From Bryopsis sp. KO-2023 (lineage: Eukaryota; Chlorophyta; Ulvophyceae; Bryopsidales; Bryopsidaceae): a stretch of DNA of 64,000 bases. The stretch is from the NCBI GenBank assembly GCA_030272585.1, contig BSYQ01000002.1:4774001-4838000 (forward strand). The letters are read 5' to 3'. Positions 18,422 through 28,580 of this stretch are shown here, one piece after another. The translations under genes were made by a program, and so were the position numbers. Each line of letters starts with the position of its first letter. Positions within the stretch are counted from its first letter, which is position 1. The notes beneath the pieces were generated by a model. It saw only the letters and a program-made list of their open reading frames with translations. It did no database searches and was not told the DNA's origin.

Positions 18422-21234
18422 TTCTTGAACTTTTCGCCCTCTGGACACTTACTTTGAATATGTCCAGTTTTTCCACACATATAGCATTTGGGATTTGCGC
18501 CTCCACCTCCACGTCCTTGATTCCTGCCACCACCTCGTCCGCGACCTCGGCCACCACCCCGTCCCCGACCTCGACCTTGGCCAATGTTTTGTGCCTGGTC
18601 TGGCTGAGGTTGCTGTTGGCCACCCATCTGGTTTGCCTTATCAGTCTGGGGTTGGTTTTGCTTTTTATTTTGGCCTCGGCCTTTACCTCCGCGCCACCGT
18701 CCGCGGCCACGAAAGTTTCCTCCTCCGGATGAGGCAATAGCATCAAGACGAGCCGCCGTCTGGATCGCCAACTCAATGCCGTGCGGCACTTGAGCCACAG
18801 TTTGTTGTTTAATATGGAACTTTAACCCGTCCACGAAGAAGAAGTATTGTTCTTCATCTGTCATGTTGGGAATCCTCAGCACTTGTTCTCGGAAAGCAAC
18901 AATGTACTGATGCACTGACCCAGTCTGTTTCAGGTTCCGTAAGGAGCGCCTGGCTACATCAGACATTCTGGTGGGTTCAAATGCTTGGACTAGTTCCTCA
19001 ACAAACTCAATCCAATTTGTGATTGGATGTCTTTTTCCTTCCCTTGTACGCAGATCCTGGACGTTTCGCCACTGAGCAGCAGCTCCGGTCAGGTTACTGC
19101 GGAAGAGCCTGAACCATACGCTCTCATCGATGTCCAAAGTCTGGCAATAGACCGTCATTTCTAGTTGCCAATCTCTGATCCATCGCTGACCATCACCTGA
19201 GAAGGCCTTTGGGAAAGGAATACGAACGGATGACGGAATCCGTCCGTGGCGATCTTGCGGAGCAGCAAAGCCTTGGTTAGGGTCTGGAGGACCCCCACCT
19301 CCACCTCCGCCACCTCCACCTCCACCTGGGTGGTACGGCCATCCACCACCCCCACCTCCACCTGGTCCAAAAAGGAAAGATCCCCCTCCACTTCCAGGTG
19401 GTCCTCCTCCGCCTCCGCCTCCACCCCCAGGCCCACCTCCGGGTCCCCCTCCACCACCACCAGATCGATTTCCACCCTGTGGCTGGCTTGATGGAGTTGA
19501 GGGATAAGAACCCCACCCGTAATACGGGTTACTCGCGGAAGGTGCTCCGTATTGGTTTACGGATTGTCCCAAACTTGGTTGGGTGCCTGGTTGGTTTCCT
19601 GGTTGGATACCAGGTTGGGTGTTAAGAGCCGGGATTGGATAGAAGACAGACAGCGGAACTGTCGTCAGTGGTTGTGTTAACATGGATGTCGTTGGTGGTA
19701 ACACACTCGTTACAGGGGCACTAAGTATGGGTCTGGCTGTGCCAAGTTGACCCGCTTGGCCGAATGGTGCGCCCATTGCCATAGTTTGTGGCGGCGCAAG
19801 ACTCCATGTCGTCCGTGTTCTTGGGGATGTAAATAAACCCCAGGAAGATGGAGAACCTCCACCCACGGAGTCTGCGACAGTTGTCGATGGGCTGCGACCA
19901 CCCAATCCTCCTAATGTGGTTAGACCAGTAAAAGTACTCAGATCCGGAACAGGTGGTACCGGAAATGGGATACTGGTAAGAGGAGTGGATGACACAAAAG
20001 GAACGCTTGTGGCTGCAGCTGTCGTGGCCGGCAAAGTAACCGTGCCAGTTCCTGCTCCCATCATACCCACTACAACTGGGTCCTGAGCCGGGACTCGAAC
20101 TTTCTCCCGTTTTTTCCACGCACTCAGTGTTTCTTTGAACTTAGAATCAACATACTTGGATAGGTTACTTTCCAAAGTCTGCTGTTTCTCTGTCGCGTCT
20201 GATAGAAATTTCTCCATCAGTTGCATCGACCTGTGTCCTCCTGCAGTGTCATCAGAACTCACACTGCCTCGTTCCGCTCTTCTTTGTTTGCGTTGTTCTT
20301 CGGCTTGGTGTAAGTCCCGCAACACTTTTAGGCTCTGGCTTACCAAGCCTGAGAGTGTGTCTAGCTGGCCTTGGTGGTCGACTTGCTCGCACCGAGACTC
20401 ATCAGTAGTCCGAGCTAGGTTATCCAGCGTTGTCTGCTGTAGGCGCATACCTTCAGCAACTTTTGTCAGAGAGGCTTGCAGAGACAGAATTTGTTTCTCC
20501 CTGAGCGCATTGGTCTGATCAACAGCTTCAGCTTGGGTACGGGCTGATTCCTGGAGTCGATCAAGTCGCTCTTGCAGAATAGCCTCGTTATCATATTTAC
20601 CCAACAGATTTCTGTCGATCCGCTCTGTGGACTTTATATTCTGTTCCAGCAATTTGTGCTGGTGGTCTAACAATTTCTGTTGTCTTTCTATAGACTCAGT
20701 ATTTTGGTTGACCAGCTTCTGGGCCTCCTTCCTGACATAGAGCACGAACTGCTCATATTTCTCTTTCAGGTCGCCTTTTAAGGTCGACTCTGCACGCTGA
20801 ACCTGCTCGTGAACTTGTCCTTCCAGGTTTTGTGCGACCTCTTGCACATTCGAGGAGACAGCGGCATACACATGCTCAGCTGTGTCCCTAAGTTGTCCCT
20901 CGTCCACACCATGAACGTGCACCTCCTGCTGGTGGACGTTTATGTGCTGATGTTCATGGTGAAGGATGTTGGTGACTTCTATTGTCGGGACGTCCTCCAT
21001 ATCCTCATCATACTCCTCGTCCCCGGACTCTTCCGACTCTTGTTCAGAGTCTAAGTCTGCGTCCGGTTCCTCAACCTGGTCGGGTACATGTCTGTCCCAC
21101 TGCAAATCATGTATTTGCTGCGCTGGTGGGTGCACCACATCTGGATAAACCACGGGAATTAGTTGGTTATCCACCACCTCTTCCTCCTCTGGAGGTGGAA
21201 TAGGTGGTAGCTGTGGCGGCGTCTGGCCGGACAT
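18397..21234 (-). CDS. gag: chromovirus Gag with CCHC zinc knuckle
   Basis: Structural protein of the retrotransposon particle, 945 aa from the ATG at 21234; 20 further codons are open upstream but begin at TTG. Regions in order: an acidic Pro/Glu/Asp-rich N-terminus; a His-rich patch (HHEHQHINVHQQEVHVH); a long coiled-coil region (about residues 120-390); a Thr/Pro/Ser-rich linker; a striking poly-Gly/Pro tract (about 560-680); the retrotransposon-gag core (RWIRDWQLEM ... VRSLRNLKQ-like, roughly 695-850); an RGRG-rich basic segment; and a CX2CX4HX4C knuckle (C917, C920, H925, C930). It is much longer than typical chromovirus Gag (about 300-500 aa), mainly because of the N-terminal coiled coil. 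It overlaps pol by 52 nt. Confidence 0.95.
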   Translation of the reverse strand: MSGQTPPQLPPIPPPEEEEVVDNQLIPVVYPDVVHPPAQQIHDLQWDRHVPDQVEEPDADLDSEQESEESGDEEYDEDMEDVPTIEVTNILHHEHQHINVHQQEVHVHGVDEGQLRDTAEHVYAAVSSNVQEVAQNLEGQVHEQVQRAESTLKGDLKEKYEQFVLYVRKEAQKLVNQNTESIERQQKLLDHQHKLLEQNIKSTERIDRNLLGKYDNEAILQERLDRLQESARTQAEAVDQTNALREKQILSLQASLTKVAEGMRLQQTTLDNLARTTDESRCEQVDHQGQLDTLSGLVSQSLKVLRDLHQAEEQRKQRRAERGSVSSDDTAGGHRSMQLMEKFLSDATEKQQTLESNLSKYVDSKFKETLSAWKKREKVRVPAQDPVVVGMMGAGTGTVTLPATTAAATSVPFVSSTPLTSIPFPVPPVPDLSTFTGLTTLGGLGGRSPSTTVADSVGGGSPSSWGLFTSPRTRTTWSLAPPQTMAMGAPFGQAGQLGTARPILSAPVTSVLPPTTSMLTQPLTTVPLSVFYPIPALNTQPGIQPGNQPGTQPSLGQSVNQYGAPSASNPYYGWGSYPSTPSSQPQGGNRSGGGGGGPGGGPGGGGGGGGGPPGSGGGSFLFGPGGGGGGGWPYHPGGGGGGGGGGGGPPDPNQGFAAPQDRHGRIPSSVRIPFPKAFSGDGQRWIRDWQLEMTVYCQTLDIDESVWFRLFRSNLTGAAAQWRNVQDLRTREGKRHPITNWIEFVEELVQAFEPTRMSDVARRSLRNLKQTGSVHQYIVAFREQVLRIPNMTDEEQYFFFVDGLKFHIKQQTVAQVPHGIELAIQTAARLDAIASSGGGNFRGRGRWRGGKGRGQNKKQNQPQTDKANQMGGQQQPQPDQAQNIGQGRGRGRGGGRGRGRGGGRNQGRGGGGANPKCYMCGKTGHIQSKCPEGEKFKKWLNEKAG
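18412..18418 (-). promoter_or_regulatory. candidate -1 ribosomal frameshift site GTTAAAC
   Basis: In the gag frame the heptamer reads G TTA AAC, matching the X XXY YYZ register except at the first base. GUUAAAC is an established slippery sequence in arteriviruses. It lies in the 52-nt gag/pol overlap, 20 nt before the gag stop, and slipping back one base here enters the pol frame. No strong downstream pseudoknot is obvious by eye. Confidence 0.5.
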
Positions 21235-21962
21235 GTTTTTGTTTGAATTTCCTGGAATTTTGACGTAATAGGAGTGTGTCCGGAAAGTTTCCAAACTTTC
21301 TGGTGACTTGGATGCGAACTTGTTTCAGTTCTGGTTGCAATCCTAGTCGCTATCTTTTCTTGAACCTTACTAGGTCAGAAATAGATAGGAGTTTTACACT
21401 TGACAACGTCGGGTGTTAATTTCCCGTTCGCGTTCTGTCAGCCGACTAGGTTAGTACCTTGGCCGGTGATTCAGTCTACGACTAACTGTAGAACCAATCG
21501 TGACTCAGGCGGTGCGGTAACCGATTGCGCGCTGGAAAGAGTGACAATGAGTCACCTGCCAGAACGACTGTTTTTCGTGTTACTGGCAGAAGCGTCAGTC
21601 GACGGAAGTTGGTCGTTCCGGACGACGTTCTTTCCTACGCCGGTTCGCACTTTCGGTTGTTCGCCTGCGCGTTTCGGGTTTACGTCGATCGTTGCTCTCC
21701 TTGCACTGTTGTCGTGCTTTCGCCTTGTTTTCCTTTAGAGCTACAGATCTGTAGGTTTCCAGAAATTCGTTCACTGGACTCCAATTCTTTTGCGACTTCG
21801 CCTGACGTTTTCGAACGACGACGCGAGCACGTCGTTCGAAGGATAGCTCTCCTTGCGACCCCTGGAACACAGAGTTCCAGATCTGTGGGATTTAGTAATC
21901 CCTAAGGTCAGATCTTTGGGGGGGGTTCGCGAGTTCTCCTGTGGGGTGCGCCTGGCCTCGAC
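21235..21962 (-). other. chromovirus 5' leader
   Basis: About 730 bp between the primer-binding site and the gag ATG. It holds no convincing ORF on the element strand; frames on the other strand are non-coding by composition. It presumably contains packaging and dimerisation signals, which cannot be identified by eye. Confidence 0.6.
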
Positions 21963-21976
21963 CAGCTCCGAAACCA
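21963..21976 (-). promoter_or_regulatory. tRNA primer-binding site
   Basis: Two bases inside the 5' LTR, the element strand reads TGGTTTCGGAGCTG, beginning with the TGG that pairs with a tRNA CCA end. The TRIM at 43028 has TGGTTTCGAAGCTG at the same two-base offset. I cannot identify the tRNA. Confidence 0.75.
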
Positions 21977-21978
21977 AA

Positions 21979-22010
21979 TGATAAGGGGGTCTAGGACCCC
22001 GAGACACAAG

Positions 22011-22045
<35 letters not shown>

Positions 22046-22148
22046 TCACTGGGAAGATTAATTTTTACAGGAGGGCCCCCTGCCCTATAAACCCTGTCGT
22101 ACATCCCATTGTACTACACAATAACCCAAACCCGAGTTACTACTATCA
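21979..22148 (-). repeat. 5' LTR of the chromovirus
   Basis: A 170-bp repeat nearly identical to 11479-11654. It carries a shorter CA run and a few differences near the ACTACACAA/TACTATCA end. On the element strand it starts TGATAGTAG and ends CTTATCA. Confidence 0.93.
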
Positions 22149-22393
22149 GCGCGTCACTCCACAATTTCTTTTTGCAACTAATACGTAAGCATTGAACTCT
22201 CTGCTTGTCGATCTGGATTGTTGCTTATTGTTTTCGATCGAGAGTGAGGTGATCGACTCTCTCTCTCTCTAGCATTGACATTCTTATGACCAGATGCAGT
22301 AGCCTCCAGCCTCCTCTTGCATCATAGCGTCGAAATTGTTTTAAAAGGCGTGAATCACGCCGCGTGATTGAAGATGAGTATCTGTGTGTGTAC
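22149..22393. other. spacer between chromovirus and hAT
   Basis: About 245 bp without a gene; includes a short CT microsatellite. Its last eight bases, GTGTGTAC (22386-22393), form the left target duplication of the hAT element. Confidence 0.5.
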
Positions 22394-22857
22394 CAGAGAT
22401 AGGACTTTACGGTTACGGTACCGTAAACCGTACCGTAACCTCACTCCGGTCACTTACGGTTACGGTCACTCCGGTCCGGACCGGAGTGGTTTTCGTGCTC
22501 GGAACCGGACCACCGTAAATGTTATCCGTAGTACTACGGCGTCATTACGGCGGTCCGGAGCATGAAATGACGGATTTACGGTTCGGTTATCACCGTACAC
22601 CGGAGCATGCCGTAAACTCACCGTAAATCAACAACCGTAGCACCGTAAATCATCCACCGTAGCGCCGTAATCACGTGACCGTAACACCGTAAACCGCAAA
22701 CCGGAGTCCGTTCCACCGTAAAGAGGAGTTACGGTGGGAAGCTGTCCCGTCGTACGCAACCTCCCTTATAACCTAGCCACTCTCCCATCGCTAGTTTCTC
22801 CTTTGGTTTTCTACTGTCTCGCGGTGTGTTTTCGTTTTTTTCCGGAGTGTGTTCAGT

Positions 22858-25800
22858 ATGTCGGCGACGTCGGATGTTCAGTTGATGGGCGAGGTCAGAA
22901 AGGATGCGGGGTTGCGTCCTGTCGACTACGCACCGCTGGCGACCCTGGTGGTGCAGCTCGACGACGGCTCGTGGGAGGCCTATGTAAAAGGAGAAAAGGG
23001 GAAGAAAAAAGAGGACAGGCTGGTCAAGCTGAAGTGTTTGCTGTGCGGACACATGTGCTCTTGGTGTAAGTATTTTGTATTTTTTTTTTTTTTCTTTTTC
23101 TGGGTTAATATTTCTGGAGTAGTTTTTTATTTTGGTGTGGATGTCTGCAGCCAAGGGGTCCTACAGTGGCCTCAAGTCCCACTGCTCTGGGAGGCATGGT
23201 GTGAAAGACCATGATGTCCTCACCACTGCCAAGGGGTGGATCGATGATGCTGCGAAGGATGGGAAGGACTTCCCACTAGCAGAATGGACGTCGAAAATGG
23301 CAGCAGCAGGCCATTTGAAGCCAGGAAAGGGGGGGAAGTCAAGCGAGGACCCATCCGAGACGCTGATATCCAAGTCTCTACACCGGGTAGGTTTGTGATT
23401 GCTTGTGATGTTAATGCATGTGTTGTTGTGTTGCTGGATGCTGGAATTTCCAGCCTGATTTTTGGGGGACTGCATGTGTTGTTGTGTTGCTGGATGCTGG
23501 AATTTCCAGCCTGATTTTTGGGGGACTGCATGTGTTGTTGTGTTGCTGGATGCTGGAATTTCCAGCCTGAATTTTGGGGGACTGCATGTGTTGTTGTGTT
23601 GCTGGATGCTGGAATTTCCAGCCTGAATTTTGGGGGACTGCATGTGGTGCTGATGTGCATGTGTGATGTACAGAATGTGCGCTACCAAGCCGGCAGTGCC
23701 GGATACAAGAGGTTCGTCAGGGAAGCGGCAAAGTGGGTGGCGAGGGACTCCCTTCCTTTTGGGACTCCATGCACTCCAGCCTTCCTCGAGTTCGCCAGGG
23801 TGCTTGAACCCAAATGCCCAAAAGTGGATCCCAAAACCATAAAGCGCGAGATCAGTTCTGTCTACAAGAGCGAGATGGAAAGGTTGACGAGGTCCGTCCC
23901 ATGGAAGGTAACCGCTTTTACGACCGACCTGTGGAAGAGTAGGACTTCATGTGAATATATAACATTCACATGCAGCTGGGTAGATACAGAGTGGGTTTTG
24001 CAGACTAGGACATTAGGATCGCATAGGTTAGATTATACAAGCATAACCGCAGAGGTTCTTTCGGTGGAAATTCCAAAACTGCTTCAGGGGTACTTTGGGG
24101 GGTCAGCTCAGTTAGGAGAAATGAGGCCGACCATAATTTCAGATTGTGGATCGAATATTAGGAAGGCCCTTCAAGAAGAATTAGAATTTGACTGGCTCAG
24201 GTGCTCCTTGCACATGCTCCACAATGTGGTGCAGCTGGGCTTAGGGCATATAGGCGTTATTGGGAGGGTCAATAAACACACGGCCTTACTACTAGAGGCA
24301 ATAGATGTGTTGAAAGGGGTAGCAGCCCATGTACGGCGCTCCTCTACTTTTAAAACTAAGTTCAGTCAGGCTCAGGTAGAGATGTGGGAAAGGGGGGAAG
24401 GGGGGGAAGGGGGGGAGGGGGGGGAGGTGGAGTACATGCCGGCGGACCTCGGGGAGGAGGAAAGCGAGGACTCGCTGGAGGATGCACAGGATATGGCGCC
24501 ACAGGTGGATAAACTCTCCTTTATTTTCTGTTGCTTCCATTCACTTCCCTTTTTCTGTGTTGCTGCTTGCTTCTTGTTATAAGTTGAATTTTTTCTGACA
24601 TCTAAATGGCTTGTTTTGGGTGTTGTTTGGCTGCAGGGTCCCACCAGTCAGGATCTTGATGATATTGCTGCAGCTGCTGCTGCTGCTGCTGCTGTGGAAG
24701 ATCTGACATCACAGGTGATTATTGAGTTGTATTTTTTTTTCCAAAATTTTGGTCCGGTTCCGGTTTTTTCCGGTTTTTTACGGTGTTTTACGGTGTTTTA
24801 CGGTTTTTTACGGGTGTTTTACGGGTGTTTTACGGGTTTTTTACGGTTTTTTACGGTTTTTTACGGTTTTTTTACGGTGTTTACGGTGTTTACGGTGTTT
24901 TACGGTGTTTACGGTTTTTTACGGTTTTTTACGGTCGAACAAATTTTCACTATCATTGACATGTTGTGTTCCAATCGATTTCAATGCATGTCTGTGAGGT
25001 GACAAGTGTTGTGTGATCTGCAGGGAGAGGGCACGGCAGAGACCATGGATGTGGAAGTGGTTGGCCCTTCTCAACAGGCTGGTGGCCCTTCGCAACAGTC
25101 TGGTGCACCATCATCGCAGCCGGCACCCCCACCAAGAAAACCTAGGGTGCTGCAACTCCCCACGATCGTGAGCACACGGTGGAACAGCACCTTCATCATG
25201 CTCCAGAGAGCCGTGAGGCTCAGGCCAGCAATCGATCGATTGCTAGCTGAGCAACATGGGGAGGGGGATGAGCACCGTGAAATAACACCACGGCAGTGGA
25301 CGCTGCTGGAGAGCCTGTTGGAGTTGCTGAAAGTTGCGAGGGATGCCACACACCTGTAAGTACAACATTGCAGAAAAAAAACCAAACAAAAAACTTGATT
25401 ATTGAGAAGATGTATGATTTTTCAAGTAGTGTGAACAAAACGACAAAAGAAAAAACAGGGAATAACAAACTGAACTGCAGCCCGTTATTTATCAAGTATT
25501 CATTCAATGTGATGTCTTGTTTTAGATTGGAGGCATCGAAAACAGTGACAAGCGGGAGGGTGGTCCTGACGTTCGCGAGGATCCACAGTTTTTGGAAAGA
25601 CTGGATCAGAACAAATGTGGAGGCCGTGAAGGAGGGGAGATCCCCCCCACCGAACATCCAGGCGCTGTCGCCAATTGTGTATGCCATGGTGGACAAGCTG
25701 GAGAAGGAATGGAGCGACCCGCAGCTCGGGCTGGCCTGGATGTTGTGCGCTCTTATGGATGTGTCAGTGCGGTGGCGATCCCTCGAAGAAGCGTACCTGT

Positions 25801-26333
25801 TTTTGCAACTGCTGCCCGACAACCAAGCTGATTTTCCTGCTCCCCAGGGGATGCTCCGGTTTTACCCTGAGAGACTCCTCTTCCACAAGTCCTCCATGCT
25901 GAGGCACCTCAGGATACTGCTTTCGGATCATGCACGTGATCTGATCGAGAAGGGGGAGATCACCGTCCAAGCCACACAAACCAAAAAAAGAAAAGGGAAC
26001 ATAAGCACAGTCTTGTGCAGCGATGACAGCGATGACGGTGGTGGTGGGGGTGACAGGACCTTGGCTTTGCATGAAATAGACAGATTTCTGGGTGAGAGAC
26101 AGAATATGGGCAAGTGTAGTGAACCCCTGGTGTGGTGGCGGGAAAATAAAAGTCGACTTCCGATAGTCAGTGAGTTGGCTCGTCGGTATCTTGCTGTCCC
26201 AAGCAGCTCAGCTGCTAGTGAGCGTGCGTTTTCAAAACTGGGACACATAGTGCGTTCTAGAAGGTCACGGTTATCCGATGATCACGTCACCGAGCTTTCA
26301 CTTTTATCGGGCTGGTGTGAAGAGCGGGGTTGA
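22858..26333 (+). CDS. hAT transposase, six exons, 830 aa
   Basis: Exons join in frame at GT-AG introns: 22858-23065, 23151-23386, 23674-24504, 24637-24714, 25024-25355 and 25526-26333. The assembled frame has no stop. The N-terminus carries a BED-type finger split by intron 1 (C60-X2-C63, H80-X4-H85). The RNase H-like catalytic core has D233 (FTTDLWKS), D305 (IISDCGSNIRKAL) and E794 (SAASERAFS), with the conserved CSLHMLHN at 325-331 and STRWNSTF near 500. The C-terminus is a full hAT dimerisation domain (from about 770). Glu-Gly repeats near 385-400 and a poly-Ala run in exon 4 are low-complexity linkers, and exon 4 may be optional. The ATG at 22858 is the first in the exon. Introns 3 and 4 use GTGGAT and GTGATT donors, weaker than the GTAAGT sites of introns 1 and 5. 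Confidence 0.9.
23415..23660 (+). repeat. 56-bp minisatellite in hAT intron 2
   Basis: Four near-identical 56-bp units starting at 23415, 23471, 23527 and 23583, plus a partial fifth. Each contains the palindrome TGGAATTTCCA. The array makes up most of intron 2, and its open frames are not coding. Confidence 0.92.
24740..24940 (+). repeat. TTACGG array inside hAT intron 4
   Basis: About fifteen copies of TTACGG(G)T(G)TTT in direct orientation fill the intron. The same hexamer dominates both element ends, so this may be an internal cluster of transposase-binding sites. Confidence 0.8.
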
Positions 26334-27060
26334 TTGGAGGGGGGGGGTGATTCAATGGGGAAAGGGGGGAGGGGGGGGAAGGGGGGGGAAGGGGGGGGGA
26401 AAACCAAAAAAAAAATAGAATCAAAATGAATCATCCGATGGGATGTTAATGGTTGTGACTCTGTGGGTTGATGGGCTGTTGGGATTATGTGGGTTGATGG
26501 GCTGTTGGGATACTGTGGGTTTATAAACAGTTGGGATTCTGTGGGTTGATGGGTGGGATCATGTGAGTTAATGGTTGTGACTCTGTGGGTTGATGGGCTG
26601 TTGGGATTATGTGGGTTGATGGGCTGTTGGGATACTGTGGGTTTATAAACAGTTGGGATTCTGTGGGTTGATGGGTGGGATCATGTGAGTTAATGGTTGT
26701 GACTCTGTGGGTTGATGGGCTGTTGGGACTCTGTGGGTTGATGGGCTGTTGGGATACTGTGGGTTGATGGGCTGTTGGGATTCTGTGGGTTGATGGGTGG
26801 GATCATGTGAGTTAATGGTTGTGACTCTGTGGGTTCATGACCTGTTGGGACTCTGTGGGTTTTTGGGCTGTTGGGACTCTGTGGGTTTATGGGCTGTTGG
26901 GATTATGTGGGTTGATGGGCTGTTGGGATACTGTGGGTTGATAAACAGTTGGGATTCTGTGGGTTGATGGGTGGGATCATTTGAGTTAATGGTTGTGACT
27001 CTGTGGGTTCATGACCTGTTGGGACTCTGTGGGATGTTGGGCTGGGTGGGAACAAATATA
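26334..27060 (+). repeat. minisatellite downstream of hAT transposase
   Basis: After G-rich low-complexity DNA, units of CTGTGGGTTGATGGGCTGTTGGGA repeat from about 26455. A higher-order period of about 121-124 bp is marked by GTTAATGGTTGTGACTC at roughly 26443, 26567, 26689, 26810 and 26985. Confidence 0.88.
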
Positions 27061-27480
27061 AATGGTTTTACAACCACTCTGTGGATGTTTCTCCCTGTAT
27101 CAGGTGTGACCGTAGCAACCGTAGTGACCCGTAATGACTCCGTACATCCCGTACCGTACTTTGGCAACTACGGTGCACTACGGACCGTAAAAACAACCGT
27201 AAAAGACTGACCGTAACACCGTAATTGACCCACCGGACCACCGTAAATTCTGACCGTAACACCGTAACCCGTAAAACCGTAAACCATAAAAAACCACCGT
27301 AACCAGGACCGTAACCAACCGTAAATCAGCCGGACCGTAACCGGAGTAAACGAGTCCGGTTACGGTACGGAGTTACGGCCGTAGTACGGTGACCGTAACC
27401 CGACCGTAACCGGACCGGACCGGAGCCGGACCAAAAAATCGGCCCAAGTCCTACCACTGGTGGGTACCAAAGATATGTCG

Positions 27481-27700
27481 GCTTGACTACGCAAGAAGCA
27501 ACAGCTTGTCGAGTCGTGATGACTCCAGGATCAAAGACACTTTTTAGGCGCTTCTTCAAAAATTGCGGTGTTGGTATCGGTAGAAGGACTTCGACCAACT
27601 TTAGGAGAAGCGAGCGTAAATAAGATCAGCGGAGCCCAAGAGATTCTAATCAAAAATTTTAGAGCCGGTGGAGTGGGCTTTAAAATTCCAACTGAGTTAG
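27481..27700 (+). repeat. dispersed repeat D1, copy 1
   Basis: Matches 31535-31740 in the same orientation at roughly 80-85% (shared ACGCAAGAAGCAACA, GGCGCTTCTTCAAAAATT, GCGGAGCCCAAGAG and CTAATCAAAAATTTT words). It directly abuts the hAT element, which therefore landed at its edge. Confidence 0.8.
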
Positions 27701-28110
27701 ATGTTGAACAAGACATGCAAGCATCCGCTCTTGGGTTATCACGGGAAAATTGGATTCACGATCCAGTACCTCAATTTGGACGGAAGCTTTGCATTGATCT
27801 AACTTCTCTTCCCAAGGGTCAGTATGGATCTAAATAAGCCTCTTGCTCGATCGATTTGGCTTCTCTTTTTTTCTTCAAAAACAAGGTCAAGGAGATCAGC
27901 TAGAGGGAAAACGAAGCATATGCCGAGCGGTTTGTGTACTTACATGGGCAGGTAGAGCTGGGTTCTAAAGCCAGGTTCCTCTGGTACTAGGTCCGAGGAT
28001 TGAAAGGCAATTACGCCAAGCAGGTTCTTATATAGGCTCTAGACGGTTGGGAAGAAGCGAAAGAGGCAGCTCTAAAAATAGAGAGGGCCAAAAAGTTTCG
28101 TGATTCTCTT
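27568..28110 (+). pseudogene. degraded Ty3-type gag
   Basis: The frame from 27568 to 27837 reads as protein-like sequence of unknown identity. Downstream, across stops, about 27890-28100 translates to ENEAYAERFVYLHGQVEL, LWY(stop)VRGLKGNYAKQVLI and WEEAKEAALKIERAKKF. This is the pattern of the retrotransposon Gag core: helix, W/FL.GL..., then E-rich helix. Stops and frame changes make it a fossil. It probably belongs to the same family of decayed LTR elements as the protease and RNase H scraps at 30330 and 35500. Confidence 0.5.
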
Positions 28111-28169
28111 TCCTCTTCGCGATCGTTCTTCTTCTACATATTTGTGAAATATGTTCTCCCTGAGTTTCC

Positions 28170-28432
28170 ATATTTATTGAAAATTTTTTACAGATCGAGG
28201 GTCCGACAAATTTTTTGGGTCGTTCGATGAGATGTTATCCTCCATACGGATATGTCAATGCCCGATGTCTCACGTTCATGTGTATTCCATTTATTCTGTT
28301 GATGTAGATGGTATAAGAAATTTAAATGATATAGGAGCACTATGGAATCAGATTGATCGTGATGAAAAATGGTTTGCCGGGGGCTATTTGAATAGGGAAG
28401 AAGTGCAGCAATTAAAAGATCTGCACATCTGA
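28170..28432 (+). other. protein-like ORF fragment
   Basis: An open frame ending at 28432 (…RNLNDIGALWNQIDRDEKWF then LNREEVQQLKDLHI) has convincing amino-acid composition and ends in a natural-looking hydrophilic C-terminus. I do not recognise the family. It follows the gag-like remnant by about 60 bp on the same strand and may be part of the same retroelement. Confidence 0.35.
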
Positions 28433-28580
28433 AACGTTTGACGACCAACAAAAGGAAATGGGAGAAAGGGCACGATCATGATATACACTTGCAAGCATTT
28501 CGCAATAAAGTGAGAGGGAAGCATACTATGGATCCGATCACGATCTAATCGGTCATGGATTGACTGGAGACGAACACATT

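Larger units (their letters stand above)
11479..22148 (-). mobile_element. Ty3/gypsy chromovirus with a third ORF, near-complete
   Basis: A 10.67-kb LTR retrotransposon on the minus strand. Order along its own RNA: 5' LTR (21979-22148), primer-binding site, leader, Gag (21234-18397), Pol in the -1 frame (to 14330), ORF3 (13708-11939), polypurine tract, 3' LTR (11479-11654). The LTRs differ mainly in the length of a CA/GA microsatellite plus a few substitutions and indels in their last 40 bp, so the insertion is young. Both LTRs begin TG and end CA. The flanking five bases (GAAGC at 11474, GCGCG at 22149) do not match, so no target duplication remains, which suggests recombination between elements or a rearranged flank. 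All three main ORFs are uninterrupted. Confidence 0.95.
22394..27459 (+). mobile_element. hAT transposon, apparently complete and autonomous
   Basis: A 5,066-bp element. The inverted ends are CAGAGATAGGACTT (left) and CAGTGGTAGGACTT (right, read inward), 12 of 14 identical. The flanking octamers GTGTGTAC (22386-22393) and GTGGGTAC (27460-27467) match at 7 of 8. About 330 bp at each end (22403-22735 and 27105-27440) are packed with TTACGG/CCGTAA and CCGGAC/GTCCGG words in both orientations, as expected for subterminal transposase-binding sites. One transposase gene without stops lies inside. Confidence 0.9.

Noticed and set aside
19161-19625. Gly/Trp/Ser-rich ORFs opposite or out of frame within gag
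   Set aside because: Shadow frames of the GGTGG/CCACC repeat encoding the Gag poly-Gly tract.
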